From positions 186,001-250,000 of the forward strand of contig NZ_BMCP01000002.1 in assembly GCF_014635245.1 (NCBI RefSeq): 64,000 nt of DNA, read 5' to 3'. The position numbers were made by a program, and so were the translations under genes. Positions within the stretch are counted from its first letter, which is position 1; the number at the start of each line of letters is the position of its first letter. This document shows, piece after piece, positions 27,609 through 35,738 of the stretch. The notes beneath the pieces were generated by a model. That model saw only the letters and a list, made by a program, of their open reading frames with translations. It made no database searches and was not told where the DNA came from. The stretch comes from Agaricicola taiwanensis (GTDB lineage: Bacteria; Pseudomonadota; Alphaproteobacteria; Rhizobiales; Methylopilaceae).

Positions 27609-27946
27609 GCGAGCCGATCAGTTTCGATGATTTTCTCAAGGTCGATATCCGCGTCGGTGTCGTCGTTGAAGCCTTACCCTTTCCCGAAGCGCGCAAGCCG
27701 GCAATCAAGCTGAAGATCGACTTTGGGTCCAAGATTGGCGTCAAGAAGTCGTCCGCGCAGATCGCACGGCATTACACGCCGGAAGAACTCATTGGCCGGC
27801 AGGTGCTGGCCGTCGTGAATTTCCCGCCGCGCCAGATCGGCCCGTTCATGTCGGAGGTGCTGACCCTCGGCGTTCCCGATGCCGATGGCGAAGTGGTCCT
27901 GCTGCAACCGCAGCAGGAAGTGCCGCTGGGCGGGCGGTTGTTCTAG
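27605..27946 (+). CDS. csaA: tRNA-binding protein CsaA
   Basis: A 113-aa OB-fold protein of the CsaA/Tyr-tRNA-synthetase C-terminal type. It carries VDIRVGVVVEALPFPEARKP near the N-terminus and GRQVLAVVNFPPRQIGPFMS, the conserved CsaA block. Proposed roles are tRNA binding and a chaperone-like export function; it is small and cytosolic. Translationally coupled to the TetR-like gene. Confidence 0.93.
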   Translation: MSEPISFDDFLKVDIRVGVVVEALPFPEARKPAIKLKIDFGSKIGVKKSSAQIARHYTPEELIGRQVLAVVNFPPRQIGPFMSEVLTLGVPDADGEVVLLQPQQEVPLGGRLF

Positions 27947-27966
27947 CGGCGATCGCGGCGCATTCC

Positions 27967-29127
27967 ATGATGATTGAGCATATCAGCCCCGAACAGGCGC
28001 GCCGCATCGCGCTGGCGGCGCAAGGCTTCGGCAAGCCAAGACCAGTGCAGGTGAACCAGGGCCACCTGCGGCGGACAATCGAGCAGCTTGGACTGCATCA
28101 GATCGACAGCGTCAATGTCCTTGCCCGGGCTCACTATCTGCCTGCCTTCTCTCGCCTGGGAAACTACGATCGGTCACTTCTGGATCGTGCCGCCTGGGGC
28201 CGGCAACGCGAGCGGCGCCTGTTCGAATATTGGGCACATGAGGCATCGCTGCTGCCGCTTGAGCTTCATCCGGCCCTGCGGTGGCGCATGGCTCGCGCCG
28301 ATCGAGGCGAGGCCGGTTACGGCCGCATGAGGGTTTTCGCCAATGAGCGAAGAGCGGAAGCCATGGCGGTGCTCGCCCGCATCCGCGAGGAAGGGCCGAT
28401 GGCGGCCTCCGATTTTGAAAGCAGCCGGCCCGGCTGGTGGGAGTGGAGCGAGCACAAGCGCATACTGGAGTGGCTGTTTTATGCCGGCCATCTCACCACC
28501 GCCACGCGCCGCCGCAGTTTCGAGCGCGTCTATGATCTCACAGAGCGCGTGATCCCGTCGGCCGTCCTTTCCTCACCGACGCCGGGGGAGGCCGAAGCTC
28601 ATCGGTTTCTGATCGAGCGATCCGCCCGCGCGCTTGGAGTGGCAACAATCGGCGAACTCAGGGATTATTTCCGCCTCGGGCCGGAAGACGCCAGGGCCGC
28701 GCTCGTGACGCTGGTCGAGGACGGCACGCTGCAGCCGGTCAAAATTCCGCATTGGCCGGCGGCCTTCCTCCACCGCGACGCCCGCTGCCCGCGACGGATC
28801 GAAACGCGCGCGCTGCTGGCGCCTTTCGATCCGCTGGTCTGGGAACGCAAACGGGCTCATCGGCTCTTCGCGTTCTACTATCGCATCGAGATCTACACGC
28901 CTGCCGAGAAACGGCAGCACGGGTACTATGTGCTGCCGTTTCTGCTGAACGACCGCCTGGTTGCCCGCGTGGATCTGAAGGCTGACAGGCAGACTGGCCG
29001 GCTTCTGGTCCATGCCGTCCATCAAGAGCCGGACGCACCGCCGGAGACCATGGATGAGCTTGCGGCCGAACTGGCTCTGCTGGCCAAGTGGCTGGAGCTC
29101 GATCAGTTCTCCGGTTTCAGACGTTGA
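27967..29127 (+). CDS. winged-helix DNA glycosylase, YcaQ/AlkZ family
   Basis: A 386-aa protein of the HTH_42 (YcaQ/AlkZ) family, whose members unhook interstrand crosslinks or excise bulky lesions. The catalytic motif region is LGLHQIDSVNVLARAHYLPA (about residues 40-59); the QID element is the expected active-site motif. Repeated winged-helix segments follow. ATG 27967 and ATG 27970 are both possible. It is 20 nt past csaA and probably in the same transcript. Confidence 0.87.
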   Translation: MMIEHISPEQARRIALAAQGFGKPRPVQVNQGHLRRTIEQLGLHQIDSVNVLARAHYLPAFSRLGNYDRSLLDRAAWGRQRERRLFEYWAHEASLLPLELHPALRWRMARADRGEAGYGRMRVFANERRAEAMAVLARIREEGPMAASDFESSRPGWWEWSEHKRILEWLFYAGHLTTATRRRSFERVYDLTERVIPSAVLSSPTPGEAEAHRFLIERSARALGVATIGELRDYFRLGPEDARAALVTLVEDGTLQPVKIPHWPAAFLHRDARCPRRIETRALLAPFDPLVWERKRAHRLFAFYYRIEIYTPAEKRQHGYYVLPFLLNDRLVARVDLKADRQTGRLLVHAVHQEPDAPPETMDELAAELALLAKWLELDQFSGFRR

Positions 29128-29179
29128 GTCATAAGGCGCGCCTACCTCTTTGAGATCAGGCCATTTTCTCCGTCGACCC

Positions 29180-30232
29180 TTAGCCCGCGGCCAGGGAGGC
29201 ATTGTCGATCACGAACCGGTATTTCACGTCGCCTTTAAGCATGCGCTCGTAGGCCTCGTTGATCCCGTCCGCCTTGATCATCTCGATATCGGCGACGATG
29301 CCGTGCTTGGCGCAGAAGTCGAGCATCTCCTGGGTCTCCGGAATGCCGCCGATCATGGAGCCGGCGATCGACCGCCGCTTGGTGATGAGGTTCATGACGT
29401 TGGGAGAGGGGTGCGGCGAGGCCGGCGCGCCAACGAGTGTCATCGTCCCATCGCGTTTCAGAAGGGCAGTAAAGGCATCGAGATCATGCGGGGCAGCCAC
29501 GGTGTTCACGATGAGGTCGAAGCTTTGCGTGTGCGCCGCCATCTCCTCTTCATTTCTAGACACGGCGACTTCATCGGCGCCGAGGGTTCGGGCGTCTTCG
29601 CGCTTCGATTCCGAAGTGGTGAAGGCAACCACATGCGCCCCCATGGCATGGGCAAGCTTGATGCCCATATGGCCGAGACCGCCGATGCCGACGATACCGA
29701 CCTTCTTGCCCGGGCCGGCCCTCCAGTGCCGGAGCGGCGAGTAGGTGGTGATGCCCGCGCACAGCAGCGGCGCGACCGACGCGAGCTGCTCCTCCGGATG
29801 CGCGATCCGCAGCACATAGCGCTCATGCACAACGATCCGCTGTGAATAGCCGCCAAGGGTATGGCCCGGCGCGTCGGGTGTCGGGAAGTTGTAGGTCCCG
29901 ATCATATGGTCACAGTAGTTCTCCAGGCCGTCGTCGCATTCAAAGCAGCTCCTGCAGCTGTCGACGATGCAGCCAATGCCGACGAGATCGCCCTCGCGGA
30001 AGCCCGAAACACTTCCACCGACCGCTGAGACACGGCCGACAATCTCGTGGCCTGGAACGCAGGGCCATTGGGTGCCGGCCCATTCCGCACGTGCCTGATG
30101 CAGATCGGAATGACATATGCCGCAATAGGCGATCTCGATCTGGACATCCCGCGGACCGGGAGCCCGGCGGGTGATCGCCAATGGCTCGAGTGGTTTGTCG
30201 GCAGCGTAGGTGCCGTATGCCTTGACGGTCAT
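29180..30232 (-). CDS. zinc-dependent NAD(P) alcohol dehydrogenase (YahK-type)
   Basis: A 350-aa MDR-family alcohol or aldehyde reductase. The catalytic zinc site is Cys37-Gly-Ile-Cys40-His41 with His62-Glu63. The structural zinc has four cysteines at 93, 96, 99 and 107 (CRSCFECDDGLENYC). The nucleotide-binding motif is GIGGLGHMG. Length and motifs fit the cinnamyl-alcohol-dehydrogenase-like group, which usually prefers NADPH. The start has GGAGTG 9 nt upstream; a longer in-frame reading enters the promoter region. A perfect LysR-type box lies about 110-130 bp upstream (30341-30361), the first gene of the predicted island regulon. Confidence 0.92.
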   Translation of the reverse strand: MTVKAYGTYAADKPLEPLAITRRAPGPRDVQIEIAYCGICHSDLHQARAEWAGTQWPCVPGHEIVGRVSAVGGSVSGFREGDLVGIGCIVDSCRSCFECDDGLENYCDHMIGTYNFPTPDAPGHTLGGYSQRIVVHERYVLRIAHPEEQLASVAPLLCAGITTYSPLRHWRAGPGKKVGIVGIGGLGHMGIKLAHAMGAHVVAFTTSESKREDARTLGADEVAVSRNEEEMAAHTQSFDLIVNTVAAPHDLDAFTALLKRDGTMTLVGAPASPHPSPNVMNLITKRRSIAGSMIGGIPETQEMLDFCAKHGIVADIEMIKADGINEAYERMLKGDVKYRFVIDNASLAAG

Positions 30233-30340
30233 CGAGGGCACTCCTTCTAACGATCGGTGAAGCTGTGAGGCGCCGGGGCGGCTCGCCAGCGATTTTAACC
30301 TGTCGCTTTTCGCGAGATTAGCTCCTGGAATTCGCTTGGT

Positions 30341-30361
30341 ATCATGAGCTGTTCTCATGAT
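30341..30361. promoter_or_regulatory. LysR-type box 1 (ATCATGAG-N5-CTCATGAT)
   Basis: A perfect 8-bp inverted repeat with a 5-bp spacer. Its core ATGAG-N5-CTCAT has the LysR T-N11-A spacing. It lies about 110-130 bp before the alcohol dehydrogenase start and is the longest palindrome of the set. Confidence 0.7.
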
Positions 30362-30433
30362 TGATGACGGGTGCACGCCTATCAAGTTTGCTGACATCGG
30401 TGCCGGTTCCATCTGCCCGCATGGTGATGCCGG

Positions 30434-31629
30434 TCAGGCGGGCTGGCTTCCAACAGTCTGGCGAGTCAGGATCGCGAAAAGCGCCGCAGCAACAAGCAGA
30501 ACCGCGCTCGCGCCGAAGGTCATCTGATAGCCGATCGTGTCGAACAGGATCCCGCCGACGACAGCACCGGACGTGATCGCAAGCTGGACGACAGCCACCA
30601 TGAGTCCGCCGCCTGCTTCGGCATCTTCAGGAAGCGTTTGCGAAAGCCAGGTCCACCAGCCGACCGGCGCCGAGGTGGCGAACAGGCCCCAGAAGCCGAG
30701 CAGCGGTGCTACGGCGATGATCCAGCCGTCGGAAAGAGCAAGAGCTGAGGCGATCGCCGCCATCAGTACCGGCAAAGCGATCAACGTCTGGTAGAGGCGG
30801 CTCGTCAGAAATGACCCGATCAAGATCGTGCCGATGAAGCCGGTCACACCCATCAGCAGGAGCAGGAGCGACAATATCGGGACGTCTACGTGGGCGGCTG
30901 CTTCAAGGAATGGCCGCAGATAGGTGAACAGTGCGAACTGGCCCATGAAAAACAGGCTGACGGCCACCAAGCCCAGAGCGACGACGGGCTGCTTCAAAAG
31001 CTTCAAGAGGTTATTTGAGCGCGATCGCGGTTCCGGTTTCATGGAGGGAAGGGTCTTCAGCTGCCATAGGAAAACGACCACAGCGACCGGAACGAGACAG
31101 AAGAAGGCTCCGCGCCAGCCGACCAATCCCCCGAGGAAGCTTCCGAGAGGAGCCGCGACGACTGTCGCAAGTGCATTCCCACCATTGAAGATCGCCAGAG
31201 CCCGCGGCACCTGGTCCTCCGGCACAAGGCGCATCGCCGTGGCAGCGGACAGTGACCAGAAGCCGCCGATGACGATGCCGATCAGGGCCCGACCGACCAT
31301 GAACGTCGCGTAGTTCGGGGCGAGGGCGACAATGGCGCCCGAGAGCATCATCAGCCCGGTCAGCGACAGCAGCAGGATTCTCCGGTCGCGTCGGCCCGCG
31401 AGGGGCGAGATGAGAAGGCTCGCCAGCACCGCAAAGGCTCCGGACACGGAAATGGCCTGTCCGGCCTGTCCCTCGCTGACGTGAAGATCGGTCGCGATGG
31501 GCGTCAGCAAGCTGACCGGCATGAATTCCGATGCCACCAGTGCGAGGCGCCGAGGGAGAGCGCAAATATCGCGCCCCAAGCGGCCGGCCTGTCTTCGGCC
31601 GCTCTTTCTTCTGACGAAACCTGTATCAC
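30434..31629 (-). pseudogene. MFS transporter (NepI/YdhP-like), disrupted by an N-terminal frameshift
   Basis: The long open frame from about 31579 encodes about 380 residues with 11 or 12 helices of a drug/nucleoside exporter (ALVASEFMPVSLLTPIATDL, GRALIGIVIGGFWSLSAATA). It begins inside helix 1 with a poor TTG. One frame away, upstream, the missing N-terminus can be read from GTG 31629: SSEERAAEDRPAAWGAIFAL, then SLG. Joining SLG to LALVASEF needs one extra base near 31545-31552, so a 1-nt deletion (or a sequencing error) has split helix 1. It shares an intergenic region with two LysR-type boxes and the divergent hydrolase. If real, the exporter may be inactive or start internally. Confidence 0.7.
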
Positions 31630-31778
31630 CTTTTGGTCCACCTGCAGCTGTGATGCGGCACCTGACCTCATCAGCGCCTGTACCGGCGAAGGAGGTCAGG
31701 TTCCGTCGAACGTGGTTTGTCAGGAGGAGATAGCCGAGGGCGCCGTCAGCAATTAGCGGCGCACGATCGCATGCAATT

Positions 31779-31793
31779 ATGAGGTCCGCTCAT
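31779..31793. promoter_or_regulatory. LysR-type box 2 (ATGAG-GTCCG-CTCAT)
   Basis: Perfect 5-bp inverted repeat with T-N11-A spacing, nearer the MFS gene. Confidence 0.65.
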
Positions 31794-31829
31794 TAGTAGG
31801 CACGGACAGCCTTCTGCATTGGATGATTG

Positions 31830-31844
31830 ATGAGCATGGCTCAT
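31830..31844. promoter_or_regulatory. LysR-type box 3 (ATGAG-CATGG-CTCAT)
   Basis: Perfect inverted repeat with the same core, 132 bp before the hydrolase ATG. The spacer also continues the symmetry by one base pair. Confidence 0.65.
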
Positions 31845-31975
31845 AACCACAAGCAGATTACGCAGGCTAATACACCGCGGGCCAAGCTTTTACATTCCGA
31901 TCAGCATCACGAACCTGACACCCCGGATCGAGCGATCTGTGAGTAAGAGGGGGAGTAGGTCACAGGAGATTGGAT

Positions 31976-33091
31976 ATGAACAAGCGCAAGGGCACGACCG
32001 ACGGAATTGATCGCGAGGGGCTGGATCTTGGCCGGCGGGATCTCTTGAGGATCACGGCGGGGGGCATCGCCGCTCTCGGCGCGGGAGCAATCCTTCATGC
32101 CCCCTCTGCCAGGGCTCAGGACATGTCCAACGGGGCCGCCAACTTCTATGTCAGCGACAGCGTGATCTTGGAGAAGGTTACATTCAAGAACCAGTACGAG
32201 ATGAAGGTGGCCGGCAATCTCTTCACGCCAAAAGACCTTGACCGGACACAGGCGAAACCGGCGATCATCGTCGGGCACCCGATGGGGGCTGTGAAAGAGC
32301 AGAGCGCAACTCTTTACGCCACGAAGATGGCCGAGCGAGGCTTCATCGCGATGTCCATTGACTTGCCCTTCTGGGGCGAGAGCGACGGTCAGCCGCGCAA
32401 TCTTGTTTCGCCGGATATCTATGCCGAAGCCTTCAGCGCGGGCGTCGATTTCCTCGGTACACGGCCGTTCGTCGACAGGAACCGGATCGGAGCCATCGGC
32501 ATCTGCGGCAGCGGCAGCTTTGTGATCAGCGCGGCCAAGATCGACCCGCGCATGAAGGCCGTCGCCACCGTCAGCATGTACGACATGGGCGCAGCCAATC
32601 GCAGCGGCCTGAGGCAATCACAGTCGGTCGAGCAGCGGAAGAAGGCGATCGCCGCGGCAGCCGAGCAGCGTTATGCCGAGTTCACCGGCGGGCAGACCCA
32701 GTACACCAGCGGGTCGGTGCACGAACTGACTGAAAGCTCCACTGCCATCGAGCGCGAGTTTTATGACTTCTACCGCACGCCGAGGGGCGAGTTCACGCCT
32801 CACGGTCAATCGCCCCTGCTGACGACGCATCCGACGTTGACCAGCAACGTCAAATTCATGAACTTCTACCCGTTCAATGACATTGAGACCATTTCACCCC
32901 GTCCGATGCTTTTCATCACCGGTGACGTGGCTCACTCCCGTGAATTCAGCGAAGAGGCCTACAGGCTGGCAGCCGAGCCGAAAGAGTTGGTCGTTGTTCC
33001 CGGCGCCGGTCACGTCGATCTCTACGATCGGGTGAACCTCATCCCCTTCAACAAGCTTCAGTCCTTCTTCGACCAGAGTCTCTCCGCATAG
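31976..33091 (+). CDS. Tat-exported alpha/beta hydrolase
   Basis: A 371-aa protein with a twin-arginine signal (GRRDLLR at residues 19-25, hydrophobic stretch, cleavage after PSARA at about 47). The hydrolase fold carries GHPMGAVKEQSATLYATKMA (oxyanion region) and a nucleophile elbow GICGSG in which Cys, not Ser, sits at the usual position of the nucleophile, as in dienelactone-hydrolase relatives. The acid and His are in GDVAHSREF and GAGHVDLYD. Resembles YcjY-like hydrolases; substrate unknown. CAGGAGA lies 6-7 nt before ATG 31976. A terminator follows. Confidence 0.88.
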   Translation: MNKRKGTTDGIDREGLDLGRRDLLRITAGGIAALGAGAILHAPSARAQDMSNGAANFYVSDSVILEKVTFKNQYEMKVAGNLFTPKDLDRTQAKPAIIVGHPMGAVKEQSATLYATKMAERGFIAMSIDLPFWGESDGQPRNLVSPDIYAEAFSAGVDFLGTRPFVDRNRIGAIGICGSGSFVISAAKIDPRMKAVATVSMYDMGAANRSGLRQSQSVEQRKKAIAAAAEQRYAEFTGGQTQYTSGSVHELTESSTAIEREFYDFYRTPRGEFTPHGQSPLLTTHPTLTSNVKFMNFYPFNDIETISPRPMLFITGDVAHSREFSEEAYRLAAEPKELVVVPGAGHVDLYDRVNLIPFNKLQSFFDQSLSA

Positions 33092-33127
33092 ACGAAGCTT
33101 GCATCATCAGAAGGCAGTCCTAACGCG

Positions 33128-33171
33128 CCCGGCAAGTCCCAGTACTGTGGGGCTTGCCGGGTCGCTTTTTT
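33128..33171 (+). terminator. Rho-independent terminator of the hydrolase gene
   Basis: CCCGGCAAG (33128-33136) pairs with CTTGCCGGG (33153-33161), with an inner CCC/GGG pair, followed by TCGCTTTTTT at 33162-33171. It lies about 35 nt after the stop and separates the hydrolase from the LysR gene. Confidence 0.75.
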
Positions 33172-33258
33172 CGGACGGTGCGCCCACGGCCTGACCCGCA
33201 GGCGGTCATGGCTTACGGTCGGCGGCCGACTATAATCTGCTCATCGGAGGGTGCCGGA

Positions 33259-34152
33259 GTGGCGCGCGAAAACATCAATGATCTCTTGGTCTTTCTGGCT
33301 GTCGCCCGGGAACGCAGTTTCACCAAAGCCGCCGCCAAGCTTGGGGTCTCTCAATCGGCTTTGAGCCATACCGTTCGGCAGCTCGAGGCAAGGCTAGGCG
33401 TACGGTTGCTCACGCGCACCACGCGCGCCGTCTCTCCGACCGAGGCCGGCGAGCGCCTGCTGGCGGGCATCGGCCCACATTTCGACGAGATTGAGGTACA
33501 GCTCGATGCTCTGAACGAACTTAGGGAAAAACCGGCCGGCACCATCCGGATCACTGCATCGGACTACGCAATCAGCAGCGTTCTGTGGCCCAAGCTGCAG
33601 AGCTTTCTCCCGAAGTATCCCGACATCAGGGTCGAGGTCATGCTCGACAATGGCCTCACCGACATTGTCACCGAGCGTTACGACGCCGGCGTGCGCATGG
33701 GCGAGCAACTGGCCAAGGACATGATTTGCGCGCGCATCGGTCCAGACTTCCGGTTCGCCGTTGTCGGTGCCGGGTCTTACCTTGCGGACCGACCCGAGCC
33801 TGAAACGCCGCAAGAGCTTATGCAGCACACCTGTATCAACTATCGCTTTTCGAGTTCTGGTGGCCTCTGGGCCTGGGACTTCGAAAAGGACGGCCGTGAG
33901 GTCCGGATCCGTGTCGACGGCCAGCTCGCCTTCAACAACATCTTCCACGTGCTGGACGCGGCAGTGGCCGGTTTTGGACTCGCTTACGTACCGGAAGAAA
34001 TCGCGCGGCCTCACATTGCAGAAGGCCGTCTTAAGCGGGTTCTTGAGAGCTGGTGTCCGCATTGGGACGGGTTCTATCTCTACTATCCGAGCCGGCGCCA
34101 ATCCTCTCCCGCGTTCGTCGCACTGGTGGAGGCGCTGCGCCACCGCGAGTGA
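33259..34152 (+). CDS. LysR family transcriptional regulator
   Basis: A 297-aa LysR-type regulator. The N-terminal winged HTH covers about residues 3-62 (FLAVARERSFTKAAAKLGVS, then QSALSHTVRQLEARLGVRLL), with the periplasmic-binding-like effector domain after it (GTIRITASDYAI, VMLDNGLTDIVTERYDAGVR). Start GTG 33259 has GGAGG 8 nt upstream; a longer frame to 33154 has no support. It is the only regulator inside the island and the likely reader of the ATGAG-N5-CTCAT boxes. The effector is unknown. It is convergent with the cupin gene. Confidence 0.92.
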   Translation: MARENINDLLVFLAVARERSFTKAAAKLGVSQSALSHTVRQLEARLGVRLLTRTTRAVSPTEAGERLLAGIGPHFDEIEVQLDALNELREKPAGTIRITASDYAISSVLWPKLQSFLPKYPDIRVEVMLDNGLTDIVTERYDAGVRMGEQLAKDMICARIGPDFRFAVVGAGSYLADRPEPETPQELMQHTCINYRFSSSGGLWAWDFEKDGREVRIRVDGQLAFNNIFHVLDAAVAGFGLAYVPEEIARPHIAEGRLKRVLESWCPHWDGFYLYYPSRRQSSPAFVALVEALRHRE

Positions 34153-34194
34153 CGCGAGCGATCCCTCAGGCCGGCATCATTCAGGCTCATATTC

Positions 34195-34647
34195 CTAATC
34201 GCTCACCAGCTCCATCCAATCGGCATTCTTTCCGTCCAGGATGTAGGTGACAACGATATGGCTCATGCCGTTTGTGTCGGTTGCGCCATGCCAGTGCTTT
34301 ACACCAGCGGGAATCCACACCGAATCCCCGGATTTGATGTCCTGGCGCGGCTGCCCTTCCTGCTGGACCCAGCCAGCGCCGGTGGTGACCATCAGCAATT
34401 GTCCGGCCGGATGGCTATGCCAAGCGGTGCGGGCTTCGGGCGCGAATGTCACGAGACCTGTGGCGGCGCCAGTCTGCGTGCCCGCGGGGCCGAGGAGATC
34501 GACAACGACATGACCCGAGAAATTCTCCGCAGAGCCGATCGCAGAGGGCGTTGAGCCGCCAGGCGTGACCTGAATGCTCTGCGCATGGGACAGGGTGGGG
34601 CTGGACAGCGTGAGCGCGGTCAATGTGGGCGCCAGAAGCCTCTTCAT
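34195..34647 (-). CDS. secreted cupin-domain protein
   Basis: A 150-aa single-domain cupin with a Sec signal peptide (MKRLLAPTLTALTLSSPTLSHAQ, cleaved near residue 23). The metal-binding cupin motif is present: TAWHSHPAGQLLMVTTG has the two His and Gln/Glu-like region, and PAGVKHWHGA carries the C-terminal His. GAAAGGAAG lies 6 nt before the ATG. It is 22 nt downstream of the carboxymuconolactone-decarboxylase-like gene and probably co-transcribed. Function unknown; a periplasmic partner for the neighbouring enzymes is inference. Confidence 0.85.
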   Translation of the reverse strand: MKRLLAPTLTALTLSSPTLSHAQSIQVTPGGSTPSAIGSAENFSGHVVVDLLGPAGTQTGAATGLVTFAPEARTAWHSHPAGQLLMVTTGAGWVQQEGQPRQDIKSGDSVWIPAGVKHWHGATDTNGMSHIVVTYILDGKNADWMELVSD

Positions 34648-34669
34648 ATTTCTTCCTTTCGACGAAGCG

Positions 34670-35461
34670 TTAGTTGCCGCGGCTCTTGAGGACTTCGGCC
34701 GCGACGGGCACGGCGGAGAAGGCGTTCGGCCAGCCGGCATAGAAGGCGACATGCGCAGTGACCTCGCCGGCCTGCTCGAGGGTGAGGCCGTTATCCATTG
34801 CCTTGTTCAGATGGAATGGCATCTGCGCCACCTGTCCGTTGGCAATGAGAGTTGCGACCGTAATCAGGCTGCGGTCGCGCGGGGCGAGGTCAGGACGGAG
34901 CCAGAGATCCTTGAACAAAACATCCTCCGTGAACTTCACCAGCCCCGGGGAAACAGGTCCCACGCTCTTTTCGACGATTGCGGCACGCTGGGCCTCCGCC
35001 GCTTCGTCGATCGGCAGCAGCTGCAGTGATGCCGGCGGCAGCTGCTCGGCACCGATGCCGCGCTCGACGAAAGCGTCTTTCGCCAGGGGAACAGCGGCGT
35101 TTGCGTTCCCGAGCCCGGAGTAGAAAGCCAGATGGGTGATGATCTCCGAGATCTCTCGCGGCGTGACAGCATTGTCGAGCGCCCGGCGGAGATGGAGCGG
35201 AAGATCAATGGTCTGGTTTCTGGCAATCAGCACAGCCAGCGTGACGATGCTTCGGTCTCGCGGCGTAAGCTGCGGCCGCTGCCAAAGATCACCATCGATT
35301 GCCTCGCTCATGTAGCCGGAGAGAGCAGGCGAAACGGCGTTAACATCGGCCTCTGACTGCGGCTGTCGAGTGGATGGCAGGGATTGGTGTCCGGCTCGGT
35401 CCTGCGCGGATGAAGGCGCAGCCATGGCAGCGGTCAGCAACGTCGCGGCGAGTAATCTCAT
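34670..35461 (-). CDS. secreted protein with two carboxymuconolactone-decarboxylase-like domains
   Basis: A 263-aa protein with a signal peptide (MRLLAATLLTAAMAAPSSAQ). Two copies of the CMD fold follow: LTPRDRSIVTLAVLIARNQ (about residue 65) and LAPRDRSLITVATLIANGQ (about residue 190), each followed by a HLAFYSGLGNA or HVAFYAGWPNA helix. No CxxC redox pair is seen, so it is of the gamma-carboxymuconolactone-decarboxylase type rather than AhpD peroxidase-like. GGAGTG precedes the ATG. First gene of a pair with the cupin. A near-copy of the LysR-type box lies upstream at 35616-35630. Confidence 0.87.
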   Translation of the reverse strand: MRLLAATLLTAAMAAPSSAQDRAGHQSLPSTRQPQSEADVNAVSPALSGYMSEAIDGDLWQRPQLTPRDRSIVTLAVLIARNQTIDLPLHLRRALDNAVTPREISEIITHLAFYSGLGNANAAVPLAKDAFVERGIGAEQLPPASLQLLPIDEAAEAQRAAIVEKSVGPVSPGLVKFTEDVLFKDLWLRPDLAPRDRSLITVATLIANGQVAQMPFHLNKAMDNGLTLEQAGEVTAHVAFYAGWPNAFSAVPVAAEVLKSRGN

Positions 35462-35615
35462 GCAAACACTCCAGCAATCGATGGCGTGCCGAGCAGGAGC
35501 GACCGACAGGCCGTTATGACTGAAAGGGGCGTCGTTTCTGGCGGCCTTGCCTGTCATGGCTCATACTACCCGCCACCTTGCACTCATGATTAGCTTGTAC
35601 AAATCGATAGGAGCT

Positions 35616-35630
35616 ATGAGGCTGGCTCAC
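35616..35630. promoter_or_regulatory. LysR-type box 4, near match (ATGAG-GCTGG-CTCAC)
   Basis: Nine of ten core bases match, about 155 bp before the carboxymuconolactone-decarboxylase-like gene. A further CATGGCTCAT stretch, identical to part of box 3, lies at about 35555-35565. Confidence 0.45.
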
Positions 35631-35686
35631 CAATGGCAGAGGCGGATCATGTGGGAGATCAAGAGGCTTTAAGCGGCAATCGGCCT

Positions 35687-35708
35687 GCAAAACTGATTCA
35701 CGTTTTGC
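35687..35708. promoter_or_regulatory. 7-bp inverted repeat after the kinase gene
   Basis: GCAAAAC-N8-GTTTTGC, about 30 bp past the kinase stop. It lacks a clear T run, so it may be a weak terminator or an operator. Confidence 0.3.
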
Positions 35709-35738
35709 TGCTAACGTGTTGGTGCATTAGTAGCTTAA

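Larger units (their letters stand above)
31630..31975. other. 346-bp divergent intergenic region of the island
   Basis: No gene is seen here. It holds two perfect ATGAG-N5-CTCAT boxes (31779-31793 and 31830-31844) between the divergent MFS and hydrolase genes. The two centres are 51 bp apart, about five helical turns, as suits a LysR tetramer on one face of the helix. Confidence 0.6.

Noticed and set aside
35687..35708. GCAAAAC-N8-GTTTTGC as a certain terminator of the kinase gene
   Set aside because: The stem is AT-rich and the T run is missing, so it is listed only as a possible site.
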